DNA from: Pelagibacterales bacterium SAG-MED30
Lineage (GTDB): Bacteria; Pseudomonadota; Alphaproteobacteria; Pelagibacterales; Pelagibacteraceae
Direction: 5' to 3'
Length of the DNA stretch: 61,214 bases
NCBI GenBank assembly: GCA_014653775.1
Contig: JACWEA010000005.1
Coordinates: 1-61,214, forward strand
Of this stretch, positions 1 through 8,037 are shown piece by piece. The number at the start of each line of letters is the position of its first letter. Positions within the stretch are counted from its first letter, which is position 1. Under the pieces are notes generated by a model. That model ran no database searches. It saw only the letters and a list, made by a program, of their open reading frames with translations, and was not told the DNA's origin. A program made the position numbers and the translations under genes.

Positions 1-132
1 AGACTTTTTTAGTTTTGTATCATAATAGCTATTCATAGAGTCGTAACCACAAACTTTAAAACCCTTATCTAAAAGTTTTTTCGCTAAGTGAAAACCTATG
101 AACCCAGATGAACCTGTTATAAATATTTTCAT
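1..132 (-). CDS. NAD-dependent sugar-nucleotide epimerase, N-terminal part (runs off the window)
   Basis: Only the first 44 codons are in the window, starting from the ATG at 132 and running off the left edge. The peptide begins [20 protein letters not shown], which has the GxxGxxG dinucleotide-binding loop of extended short-chain dehydrogenases, followed by a [12 protein letters not shown] stretch. The NxYYD element right after the second strand is typical of UDP-glucuronate 4-epimerases, so that is the best guess for the substrate. It diverges from the epimerase at 215 with an 82-base gap, and both probably belong to a surface-glycan locus extending left of the window. The family is clear; the exact sugar is inference. 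Confidence 0.8.
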   Translation of the reverse strand, partial: MKIFITGSSGFIGFHLAKKLLDKGFKVCGYDSMNSYYDTKLKKS

Positions 133-214
133 TAATTTACAATTTTTAATTGTGATTTATTATTTATCTAATAAATGTATAGAACAAAAACTAAATTAAA
201 TTAAGTTTATTATT

Positions 215-1266
215 ATGATTATAGTTACAGGTTCTACAGGTCTTATAGGTTCAGCAACGTGTGAATACTATTTAAACAAAAGAATCAATGTTTTAGGTAT
301 TGATAATGACTTAAGAAGTTATTTTTTTGGTAAAGAGGGATCGAACAAATGGAAAGAAAAAAAATTAAAAAGAATAAAAATTATAAACACCTTTCAGTAG
401 ATATAAGAAATAAAAATAAAATATTTGAAATTTTTAAAAAATATAAAAAAAAAATCAAAGCTATAGTTCATGCAGCTGCTCAACCATCACATGATTGGGC
501 TGCAAAAGAACCTTTTACAGATTTTGAAATTAATGCAAATGGTACTTTAAATCTACTCGAAGCTTTTAGATTATATTGCCCAAAGGCAACTTTTGTTTTT
601 ACATCTACAAATAAAGTCTATGGAGATAGACCAAATTTTTTAACACTAGTAGAAAAAAAATTAAGATATGAAATAAAAAAAAATCATAAATATTATAAAA
701 AAGGTATTGATGAAAAAATGTCTTTAGATCAAACTACACATTCTATTTTTGGTGCCTCAAAATTATCTGCTGATTTATTAGTACAAGAATATGGAAGATA
801 TTTTAATCTTAAAACTGTTAGTTTTAGAGGTGGGTGTTTAACTGGTGAAAATCATTCAGGAGCTATGCTACATGGGTTTTTGTCTTTTTTAGTTAAATCA
901 ATAGTTCATAAAAAAAAATATTTTATTTTTGGTTACAAAGGCAAGCAGGTGAGAGACAATATACATAGTCTTGATGTAGTTAAAGCGTTTGATGAGTTTA
1001 TTAAAAAACCAAAAAGTGGTGGACGAGTATATAATATTGGGGGTGGTAGACAAAACAGCTGTTCGATTATTGAAGCGATCAAGTTAATTGAAAAAATAAG
1101 TAAAACAAAAAGTAAATATAAAATTTTAAAGCAAAATAGAATTGGTGATCATTTATGGTGGATAACTGATAACTCTAAATTTAAAAAAGATTATCCTAAT
1201 TGGAAGATAGAAGTTTCTTTAATTAAAAGTCTTAAACAAATGGTAAGTTTTGAGAAGAACAGATGA
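215..1266 (+). CDS. NAD-dependent epimerase/dehydratase (CDP-paratose 2-epimerase-like) interrupted by a -1 frameshift
   Basis: Two reading frames together make one epimerase of about 350 residues. The first (from ATG 215) has the Rossmann loop TGSTGLIGSA and the GIDND acidic turn. The second carries VVHAA-like VHAAAQPSHDW, the substrate region TSTNKVYGD, an FGASK catalytic stretch and the late GKQVRDNIHS motif. Neither half is a complete enzyme. The first frame reaches an in-frame A-AAA-AAA heptamer at 358-364; slipping back one base there joins it to the second frame, and the joined order matches the family. The gene lies six bases upstream of the dehydrogenase at 1273. Either the product is made by ribosomal or polymerase slippage, or one A was lost by mutation or sequencing error. 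Sugar substrate unknown. Confidence 0.75.
358..364 (+). other. Slippery heptamer A AAA AAA in the epimerase gene
   Basis: The 8-A run at 357-364 contains A AAA AAA in the zero frame of the ORF that starts at 215. A -1 slip here enters exactly the frame that continues to 1266. The same run is also the most likely place for a one-base deletion or a base-calling error. No obvious strong stem follows within the next 20 bases. Confidence 0.55.
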
Positions 1267-1272
1267 TATATT

Positions 1273-3717
1273 ATGTACAAAAAAATACCTAATGCTTCAA
1301 AAGTAGTAATAATAGGTGGAGGTGTAATTGGATGTTCAGTAGCTTATCATTTAACAAAGTTTGGTTGGAAAGATGTAATTCTTTTAGAAAGAGACCAGCT
1401 TACATCAGGAACAACTTGGCACGCGGCTGGCCTTGTTAGTCAATTAGGCCCATCTGCAGCAATTACCAAGATTAGAAAATATTCATTAGAATTATATAAA
1501 AAACTTGAGAAAGAGGTAGATCATTCAGCTGGACTTAGATTAAATGGCGCACTTTCAATAGCTCAAACAGAAGGACGTTGGCAAGAACTTAAAAGACAAG
1601 CAACTACAGCTCAATTATATAATGTCGATATAAAAATTCTTGATAAGGACCAACTTAAAAAAGAATTTCCAATGATGATCACAGATGATTTAAAAGGTGG
1701 AATTTTAATGCCTGGGGATGGAGCTGCAGACCCAAGTGGAGTTACATATATGCTTGCGAAAGCAGCAAGATTAAATGGAGCTCAAATCTTTGAAAAATCA
1801 CCTGTAGAAAAGATATTAACTAAAAATGGCAAAGTAGAAGGAGTAAGAGTACACAATCAAGATATAAAATGTGAATATGTAGTACTCGCTACAGGGATGT
1901 GGTCTAGGCAAATTGGTGAAAAAATGGGTGTTAGTATTCCTTTATATCCTGCAGAACATTTTTATGTAATTACAGAACCAATTGAAAATTTACCCAAAAC
2001 ATTACCTGTAATAAGAGATTTTGATAGCAGTGTTTATTATAAAGAAGATGCAGGAAAATTATTAATTGGAATTTTTGAAGGAAAATCTATTCCTGCATTT
2101 AATAAATCTAATAAAGTACCAGAAGATTTTTCTTTTGGTGAATTTCCTGAAAACTTTGATCATTTTGAGCCATATTTACAAAAATCTATAAAAAGATTCC
2201 CTATCTTAGAAACTGCAGGAATTAGAAAGTTTTTTGCGGGACCGGAGTCATTTACACCAGACACAAATTCATTATTAGGTGAAGTTCCAGAAGTAAAAAA
2301 TCTTTTTTTAAGCTGTGGTTTAAATAGTATTGGAATTGGTAGTGGAGGAGGAGTTGGTAAAGTTACTGCTGAATGGTTAATTACTGGTCATATTAACGAA
2401 GATATATTTAATTATGATATAAAAAGATTTCAAAAATATCACTCTGAATTAGGATTTATTAAAGAAAGAATTACTGAGTCTTTAGGAGATTTGTATGGAA
2501 TGCACTGGCCTTTTAAACAGCATAAAACTTCTAGAAATATAAAAAAATTACCACATCATGAGTTATTGAAAAGTTTCGGGGCTTGCTTTGGTGTTTCTGG
2601 TGGATATGAAAGACCAATGTGGTTTGCATTAGATGGCGAAAAACCTGAATATCAATATAGCTATAATTACCAAAATTGGTATCCATCTGTTGAATATGAA
2701 ACGAATAACACAATTAGAAATGTTGGATTATATGATTTAACTCCTTTTTCGAAATTTGAAATTAAATCAAAAAAAGCTCATCAAGAATTACAAAAAATTT
2801 GCACATCTAATATTAAAAATGAAATTGGAAAATGTACCTATACTCATATGCTTAATCCAGATGGGGGAATAGAAACTGATCTTACAGTAGTATGTATTGA
2901 TAAAGATTATTTTAGAATAATTAGCTCTGCCGCAACTAGAGAAAGAGATAAATTTCATATCAAAAAACATTTATCAGAAAATATTGATCTTAAAGATGTT
3001 ACTGAAGATTATTGTGTATTTGGAATTTTTGGCCCAAAGAGTAGATTGTTATTACAAGAATTGAGCAAAGATGATTTAAGCAATGAAAATTTTAAATTTG
3101 CTTATGCTAAATATATTGAAATTGATGGAGTAAAAATTTGGGTTCAAAGATTATCTTATGTTGGAGAACTAGGTTATGAATTATATATAAATATTACAGA
3201 TACCAAAAAAATATATGAATTAATTATTGAAAAAGGTAAAAGATTTAATCTTTCTAATTGTGGTATGCATTCTATGGATACAATGAGAATGGAAAGTGGT
3301 TTTTTACATTGGGGTCATGATATTTCTCCTGAAGAAAATCAATATCAAGCTGGTTTAAATTTTACTATTAGTTATAAAAAAGATGTAGAATTTATTGGCA
3401 AAAAAGCACTTCAAAAAATTAAAGCACAAAAAATTGATCGAAAATTTGCAATGTTTATTCTTAAAGATAACAAACCAGGAAAACCATTGTTAATTCATGA
3501 TGAACCAATTTATTTAGATAATAAAATTATAGGCAAAACAACTTCTGGCAACTATTCTTTTAATTTTAAAAAAAATTTAGCATTTGGATATATTACTAAT
3601 GATCACTCAAATGAGGAACTACAAACAAAAAATCTATTTATTGAAGTTGAGAAAAAGAAATATCCTATATATTTGATAAATAAACCTCTAAAACAGACTA
3701 ATTTTAAGAATGATTAA
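1273..3717 (+). CDS. Dimethylglycine/sarcosine dehydrogenase-like flavoprotein with aminomethyltransferase domain
   Basis: An 814-residue protein with the layout of mitochondrial-type dimethylglycine or sarcosine dehydrogenase. An N-terminal FAD-binding DAO domain has GGGVIG at residues 15-20. The stretch SGTTWHAAGL places His50 where this family attaches FAD covalently. A linker domain follows, then a GcvT-like folate-binding domain (about residues 440-720) and its C-terminal barrel. Family role: oxidative N-demethylation of methylated glycines, passing the one-carbon unit to tetrahydrofolate. This suits growth on glycine betaine breakdown products. It sits between glycan genes, six bases after the frameshifted epimerase. 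Substrate (dimethylglycine or sarcosine) cannot be separated from sequence alone. Confidence 0.88.
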   Translation: MYKKIPNASKVVIIGGGVIGCSVAYHLTKFGWKDVILLERDQLTSGTTWHAAGLVSQLGPSAAITKIRKYSLELYKKLEKEVDHSAGLRLNGALSIAQTEGRWQELKRQATTAQLYNVDIKILDKDQLKKEFPMMITDDLKGGILMPGDGAADPSGVTYMLAKAARLNGAQIFEKSPVEKILTKNGKVEGVRVHNQDIKCEYVVLATGMWSRQIGEKMGVSIPLYPAEHFYVITEPIENLPKTLPVIRDFDSSVYYKEDAGKLLIGIFEGKSIPAFNKSNKVPEDFSFGEFPENFDHFEPYLQKSIKRFPILETAGIRKFFAGPESFTPDTNSLLGEVPEVKNLFLSCGLNSIGIGSGGGVGKVTAEWLITGHINEDIFNYDIKRFQKYHSELGFIKERITESLGDLYGMHWPFKQHKTSRNIKKLPHHELLKSFGACFGVSGGYERPMWFALDGEKPEYQYSYNYQNWYPSVEYETNNTIRNVGLYDLTPFSKFEIKSKKAHQELQKICTSNIKNEIGKCTYTHMLNPDGGIETDLTVVCIDKDYFRIISSAATRERDKFHIKKHLSENIDLKDVTEDYCVFGIFGPKSRLLLQELSKDDLSNENFKFAYAKYIEIDGVKIWVQRLSYVGELGYELYINITDTKKIYELIIEKGKRFNLSNCGMHSMDTMRMESGFLHWGHDISPEENQYQAGLNFTISYKKDVEFIGKKALQKIKAQKIDRKFAMFILKDNKPGKPLLIHDEPIYLDNKIIGKTTSGNYSFNFKKNLAFGYITNDHSNEELQTKNLFIEVEKKKYPIYLINKPLKQTNFKND

Positions 3718-3741
3718 ATTTTTCAATTTAGGAGAAATTAT

Positions 3742-3768
3742 TTGAAAAGTTTAGTATTTGGTGATTAA
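3742..3768 (+). other. Candidate 8-codon leader ORF with its own Shine-Dalgarno
   Basis: A TAGGAG motif at about 3729-3734 precedes a TTG codon at 3742 that opens an eight-codon frame (reads MKSLVFGD) ending in TAA at 3766-3768, eight bases before the GTG start of the 66-residue protein. The Shine-Dalgarno is spaced for this tiny frame and lies over 40 bases from the GTG. It may be a coupling or leader peptide, or chance. Confidence 0.25.
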
Positions 3769-3776
3769 ATTGATCT

Positions 3777-3977
3777 GTGAGAAACTCATCTTATACTGTT
3801 AAAAACAAAACTATTTCAAGTTACACAACCAACAATGAAGCTGGAAATAAAAGTACTAATATTAATGTTTTACTTAACAGAGTGCGTGTTGATCAAAAAA
3901 GAGAAAAAAGAAAAAAAATATTATTTTCCGCTTCTGCTTCATTAGGCTTATTATTATTTGGAATTATAATTTTTTAA
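3777..3977 (+). CDS. Small protein with C-terminal membrane anchor
   Basis: A 66-residue protein starting at GTG. A TGA codon in frame at 3771-3773 excludes any longer version, and the protein has no internal Met, so GTG 3777 is the only usual start. The first 40 residues are polar and Asn/Ser/Thr-rich. A basic stretch (VDQKREKRKK) then precedes a single hydrophobic segment (about residues 48-66) at the very C-terminus, so it should be tail-anchored with the N-terminus in the cytoplasm. It is convergent with guaC and has no recognisable domain. The clean topology supports a real gene; function unknown. Confidence 0.55.
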   Translation: MRNSSYTVKNKTISSYTTNNEAGNKSTNINVLLNRVRVDQKREKRKKILFSASASLGLLLFGIIIF

Positions 3978-4005
3978 AATTATAAAATTCCTCTTATAAA
4001 TTTAA

Positions 4006-5040
4006 CTATTTTACAAAAGTATCATTAAATTGGTTAGATACTCTTACAAATGTAGTACATTTACTTAATTGTTTAAGAGAAGGTGCACCAACATACGTAC
4101 AGCTACTTCTGATTCCTCCTAGAATATTTGAAATGGTATCTTTTATTTTTCCCCTATATTTAACTCTGACAATTCTCCCTTCACTACTTCTATAATCAGA
4201 TAAGCCACCATAATGTTTTTTGTTAGCTGTGAGAGAACTTGATCCATAAAATTCTATGTATTTGCTTCCATTATTTTTAATAATTTTGCCTTTACCTTCA
4301 TCATGACCTGCAAGCATTCCTCCAAGCATTACAAAATCTGCACCAGCACCAAAACCTTTTGCAACATCACCAGGACATGTACATCCACCATCAGCAATTA
4401 TGTGTGCTCCTAAACCGTGTGCAGCATCAGCACATTCTATAACTGCACTTAATTGTGGATAGCCAACACCAGTTTGAATTCTAGTTGTACAAACGCTTCC
4501 TGGTCCAATCCCAACTTTAACTATATCAGCACCACTTAGTATTAGTTCCTGAGTCATATCTGCGGTAACAACATTTCCAGCTATTATGGTTTTTGTAGGG
4601 TATTTTTCTCTTACAGATTTTATAAATTTACTGAAGCGTTCTGAATATCCATTGGCAACATCTATGCAAATAAATTTTATAAAATTAAATTCTTTTAGTA
4701 ATTTATCAAGTATATTAAAGTCTTCTTTTTTAATTCCAACACTTAAAGCAATATTTTTATAAATTGATTTAATTTTTTTATATTGGTTCAATTTCTTAAC
4801 ATCATGTTGTTTAGTTAGACAAGTAATCATATCAAATTCTGACATTTTTTCTGCAACACCTAACTCACCTACACCATCCATATTTGCACCCATTATAGGA
4901 ATTCCCGACCATTCACTATTGCTATATTTAAATTTATAAGTTCTTTTTAAATCCACATCTTTACGACTTGATAAAGTGCTTCTTTTAGGTCTAAAAAGTA
5001 CATCAGAATAATCAAGCTTTAATTCTTCTTCAATTCTCAT
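4006..5040 (-). CDS. guaC: GMP reductase
   Basis: Converts GMP to IMP with NADPH, releasing ammonia, in purine interconversion. The protein aligns almost throughout with the E. coli type of about 347 residues. It shows the phosphate-binding region GADIVKVGIGPGSVCTTR with the catalytic Cys, the VECADAAHGLG helix, the flexible flap region and GGGADFVMLGG-like GAGADFVMLGGMLAG. I start it at ATG 5040 (MRIEEELKLDYSD), which matches the family N-terminus. The frame is open 36 bases further upstream, but that adds a hydrophobic tail not seen in the family. It stands alone; the gap to 5236 holds the tRNA promoter. Confidence 0.93.
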   Translation of the reverse strand: MRIEEELKLDYSDVLFRPKRSTLSSRKDVDLKRTYKFKYSNSEWSGIPIMGANMDGVGELGVAEKMSEFDMITCLTKQHDVKKLNQYKKIKSIYKNIALSVGIKKEDFNILDKLLKEFNFIKFICIDVANGYSERFSKFIKSVREKYPTKTIIAGNVVTADMTQELILSGADIVKVGIGPGSVCTTRIQTGVGYPQLSAVIECADAAHGLGAHIIADGGCTCPGDVAKGFGAGADFVMLGGMLAGHDEGKGKIIKNNGSKYIEFYGSSSLTANKKHYGGLSDYRSSEGRIVRVKYRGKIKDTISNILGGIRSSCTYVGAPSLKQLSKCTTFVRVSNQFNDTFVK

Positions 5041-5192
5041 TAAAATATAAGTTATTAGTATAAAAAGTAATTTCAAATTAATTAATTGCCTGTGGATAAG
5101 TTTTTAGTAAGCTATTTTATTAAAGTTTTGTACTAAGTAATTTTTTCTATTAAAAAGTGACCACAGTTTAAACGGCTTAGCCCAGTACTTGT

Positions 5193-5220
5193 TTGCAACA
5201 AAAAATAAAAGTAGTATAAA
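5193..5220 (+). promoter_or_regulatory. Sigma70-type promoter for tRNA-Met
   Basis: TTGCAA at 5193-5198 and TATAAA at 5215-5220 are separated by 16 bases. A start about seven bases after the -10 box would fall near 5227, ten bases before the mature tRNA 5' end. It is the best promoter match in the 196-base gap between guaC and the tRNA; the rest of that gap shows no other clear element. Confidence 0.6.
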
Positions 5221-5236
5221 CCATACATTATTTAAT

Positions 5237-5313
5237 GGCGGGGTAGCTCAGTTGGTTAGAGCGCGGGACTCATAAGCCCGAGGTCAGTGGTTCGATCCCA
5301 CTTCCCGCTACCA
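5237..5313 (+). tRNA. tRNA-Met (anticodon CAT), elongator type
   Basis: A 77-base cloverleaf with encoded CCA. The acceptor stem GGCGGGG pairs with TCCCGCT (two G:U pairs). The D arm is GCTC/GAGC, the anticodon loop CTCATAA has anticodon CAT, and the T arm AGTGG/CCACT has loop TTCGATC. The 1-72 position is a G:U pair rather than the unpaired C:A of initiators, and the GGG/CCC run is not next to the loop, so elongator Met is preferred over initiator. An Ile tRNA with modified CAT is less likely given the GGCGGGGTAGCTCAG start. The innermost anticodon-stem position is an A-G mismatch. Confidence 0.93.
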
Positions 5314-5319
5314 TTTGAA

Positions 5320-6141
5320 ATGAAAAAAATTTTAAAATATTTTAAATCTTCACCAAAATATTCAATAAAGTGGAGCAATTATTTTGAAATTTATGCCAAT
5401 ATTCTTAATAAATATATCAATAAAAAAGTTACTCTTGTAGAAATAGGCGTTGGTAATGGCGGATCATTATTTATGTGGAAAAAGTTTTTAGGCAAAAAAG
5501 CAAATATAATTGGGGTTGAATTAAATCCAGAGGCAAAAAAGTTAGAAAAATATGGTTTTAAAATTTTTACAGGTGATCAATCCGACCCAACTTTTTGGAA
5601 AAGTTTTTATAAAAAAATAAAAAAAGTAGATATTTTAATAGATGATGGAGGTCATACCAACTTACAACAAATTACTAGTTTGATGGAATCTTTTAATCAT
5701 ATTAACAATAACGGAATTATTATAGTTGAGGATACACACACTAGTTATATGAATTATAAAGGATTTAAGAACCCATCAAAAAATTCATTTATAAATTTTT
5801 CTACTAATATTATTGAAAATATTCATAGACGGAATCCAATGTTAAAAAAGAAAATGAATCAAATTTCAGATAAAGTTTATTCAATTGAATATTATGACTC
5901 AATCGTAGTAATTAATATTAAAAATAAAAACTTAAATTATAGTAAAAACTTACAAAATAACAAAAAATTAGAAACTTCTTTTATAGATTATAGATTTAAG
6001 AGAGTCGATGTTAAAAATTATAAAAAAAACAAAAATAAATTTATTAATGTTATAAAATCTAAAGTATCTAAAAAAGGTTATTTACAAAAGATATATGAAG
6101 ATTATCAAATAAAAAAATATTTAAAAAAAATTAAAAATTGA
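5320..6141 (+). CDS. Class I SAM-dependent methyltransferase of a glycan locus
   Basis: A 273-residue protein with the SAM-binding motif LVEIGVGNGGSLFMW (about residues 45-60), an acidic GVELNP turn after the second strand and IDDGGHTNLQQ, as in the Methyltransf_24/cephalosporin-hydroxylase-like group often found in surface-polysaccharide clusters. I choose ATG 5320 (MKKILKYFKSSPKYS). The longer open frame would begin inside the tRNA T arm at 5287 and is not credible. No Shine-Dalgarno is visible, and the start lies only seven bases after the tRNA CCA, so expression probably depends on tRNA processing. The C-terminal third is very Lys/Asn-rich. Substrate unknown. Confidence 0.75.
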   Translation: MKKILKYFKSSPKYSIKWSNYFEIYANILNKYINKKVTLVEIGVGNGGSLFMWKKFLGKKANIIGVELNPEAKKLEKYGFKIFTGDQSDPTFWKSFYKKIKKVDILIDDGGHTNLQQITSLMESFNHINNNGIIIVEDTHTSYMNYKGFKNPSKNSFINFSTNIIENIHRRNPMLKKKMNQISDKVYSIEYYDSIVVINIKNKNLNYSKNLQNNKKLETSFIDYRFKRVDVKNYKKNKNKFINVIKSKVSKKGYLQKIYEDYQIKKYLKKIKN

Positions 6142-6142
6142 A

Positions 6143-6853
6143 TTATTTTTTTATAATTTTATGATATTTTTTTAAATTCATAGTTTGTTTACGTGGAAAT
6201 TGTTTACCAATAATTTTTTTTGATGCTACGGGCTTTACATTTCGATTATCTTTTTTTGCAAAATTATAAACAGTGTTTTTTGAGCCACCTACATTAATAA
6301 TACCTTTATGATTGATTAATTTTAATAAATTTTTTGCTAAATCTTCGTGGTACATAAAATTCATTTCAACATCATTAAAAGCTTCTTTATGTATAAATGG
6401 TTTTTCAGTCATAGATATTCTTAAAATTAAAGAATTTTTATACATTTGAACTGCACATTCACCACCCAATTTTGAAATTGCATAATTATTAATTGGTAAA
6501 ACAGGATCGTGTTCTGAATAATTACCTTTAATTCCTGGATAAACATAATTTGTAGAAAAATATATAAGTTTAATTTTTTTTTGACTACAAGCTCTAACAA
6601 TATTTGAAGTCCCTATAATATTTATCAAAATACTTTTAGAAATATTTTTTTCGTGAATTTTCATAGGTCTAGATAATGCAGCACAATGAATTAAGTAATC
6701 TGGCTTACTTTTTTTTAAATATCTTAATACCGAGTTAAAACTTTCTATATTGAATTTTTTTTTGGAAGGATATTCAATCTGATATTTATTTTTTACTAAT
6801 TTAAATACTTTAGCAAATCTACCTGAGCCACCTGTAAATAATATTTTTTTCAT
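6143..6853 (-). CDS. NAD(P)-dependent sugar-nucleotide reductase, RmlD-like
   Basis: A 236-residue short-chain dehydrogenase of the dTDP-4-dehydrorhamnose reductase type. It has the nucleotide loop FTGGSGRFAK, LIHCAALSRP after strand four, the catalytic YFSTNYVYPG stretch and YAISKLGGE (YxxxK). At 236 residues it is shorter than typical RmlD (about 290). It is the last gene of the minus-strand run that starts with rmlB, and its start overlaps the C-methyltransferase stop. Position after rmlB, rmlA and rmlC suggests it does the final 4-keto reduction on a dTDP-sugar, possibly after C-methylation. That step is inference. Confidence 0.75.
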   Translation of the reverse strand: MKKILFTGGSGRFAKVFKLVKNKYQIEYPSKKKFNIESFNSVLRYLKKSKPDYLIHCAALSRPMKIHEKNISKSILINIIGTSNIVRACSQKKIKLIYFSTNYVYPGIKGNYSEHDPVLPINNYAISKLGGECAVQMYKNSLILRISMTEKPFIHKEAFNDVEMNFMYHEDLAKNLLKLINHKGIINVGGSKNTVYNFAKKDNRNVKPVASKKIIGKQFPRKQTMNLKKYHKIIKK

Positions 6854-8037
6854 ATAATTTTTGGTACTGGTGTATGTATAATGAATTTACCACCTCTTTT
6901 AATGAATTTTTTCTCTTTTTCAAAGATTTCTTCTTTAAAGTTCCATGCACCTAAAAAAATAAAATCTACATTTTTTTCAATTAAACCTGAATATTTAAAG
7001 ATAGGAATTTTTGTACCAGGCGTATATTTATTTTGTTTATCCTTAGTTGTATCAACAAAATATGAAATTAAATTATTATTGATTTTACAATAGTTCAAAA
7101 TTGTAGTGGACTTAGCAGTAGCACCGTAGCCAATAATCTTTTTATTTTTTGAATTTATTTTAATAAAAATATTTTTAAGTTTTTTCCTAGAAGATTTAAC
7201 TCTTCTAGCAAATTTTCTATAGGTTGATAATTTTGTAATTCCATATTTTATTTCTTTTTTTCTTTGAATTTTTACACTTAGATTAATTTTCCTTTTATTT
7301 TGTTTTTTTTTTATAAAATACCTATTAGATCCACCATGTATTTTTAAATTCTCAATATGAAAAACTTCAAAATTATATTTATTTAAAATACTTTCAATTC
7401 CAACTAGAGAAAAAACATATATATGTTCATTATAAAATTGATCATAGGTATTTTTTTTCAAACATTCTAATAATGAAGGGTCTTCAATTATAAATACCCC
7501 ATGATCATCTAATACAATATTTATTGACTTAAAAACTTCATCTAAATTTTTTATATGACTTATAGTATTAGCTGAATATATTAGATTAACTTTTCCGTTT
7601 TTTTTTAATAATTGTTTTGCTGTTTTGTAATTCCAATATTTAGGATATGTATTAAATCCCATTTTTTTTGTAATTTTTTCTACGTTAGAACATGGCTCAA
7701 TACCAATAACTTTTTTTTTCGAAAAGTTTTTAATGAAGCTTCCATCGTTACTACCAATTTCAAGTATCTTATTTGGTTTAAATTTTTTATTAACTAATAT
7801 GGATAAATTTTTGAAAGACTCAATCATAGTTTTTGATTTTGAAGATCTATATGGATACCTATTATTAAACATAATTTTACTCGATATAGGTTTATTTATA
7901 GATACTAATTTAGTTTTAAGATTTACACCAATCTTTAATCTATATTTTTTTTCTTTATTAATTAGCTGATTTTTTTTAATATAATTATTTGCTAATGGTT
8001 GAAGACCTAAATCTAAGAAGTTAATGTTTTTTTTCAA
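6850..8037 (-). CDS. NDP-sugar C-methyltransferase-like SAM enzyme lacking the zinc site
   Basis: A 395-residue protein with the three-part build of NDP-hexose C-3 methyltransferases: an N-terminal domain with LDLGLQPLANNYI, a SAM domain with ILEIGSNDGSFIK (near residue 95), and a C-terminal nucleotide-binding half with IGYGATAKSTT. Family active-site pieces YNEHIYVFS and IHGGSNRYF are kept. The N-terminal domain normally holds four zinc-binding Cys; here the first 80 residues contain none. Overlaps the genes on both sides by four bases. Predicted to methylate a ring carbon of a keto-deoxysugar made by the rml enzymes; the exact carbon cannot be read from sequence. Confidence 0.78.
   Translation of the reverse strand: MKKNINFLDLGLQPLANNYIKKNQLINKEKKYRLKIGVNLKTKLVSINKPISSKIMFNNRYPYRSSKSKTMIESFKNLSILVNKKFKPNKILEIGSNDGSFIKNFSKKKVIGIEPCSNVEKITKKMGFNTYPKYWNYKTAKQLLKKNGKVNLIYSANTISHIKNLDEVFKSINIVLDDHGVFIIEDPSLLECLKKNTYDQFYNEHIYVFSLVGIESILNKYNFEVFHIENLKIHGGSNRYFIKKKQNKRKINLSVKIQRKKEIKYGITKLSTYRKFARRVKSSRKKLKNIFIKINSKNKKIIGYGATAKSTTILNYCKINNNLISYFVDTTKDKQNKYTPGTKIPIFKYSGLIEKNVDFIFLGAWNFKEEIFEKEKKFIKRGGKFIIHTPVPKII

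Noticed and set aside
879-898. Other poly-A/T runs as further frameshift sites
   Set aside because: Long A or T runs are common throughout; only the one at 357-364 coincides with a broken frame.
3961-3990. AT-only inverted repeat ATAATTTT/AAAATTAT at the end of the small membrane protein
   Set aside because: All A/T, two-base loop, expected by chance in this composition.
5041-5192. Purine riboswitch upstream of guaC
   Set aside because: The gap is AT-rich and I could not fit the purine aptamer core; only the tRNA promoter was convincing.
5287-5319. Longer start of the methyltransferase inside the tRNA T arm
   Set aside because: The upstream extension overlaps the tRNA-Met and encodes tRNA sequence; ATG 5320 gives the natural N-terminus.
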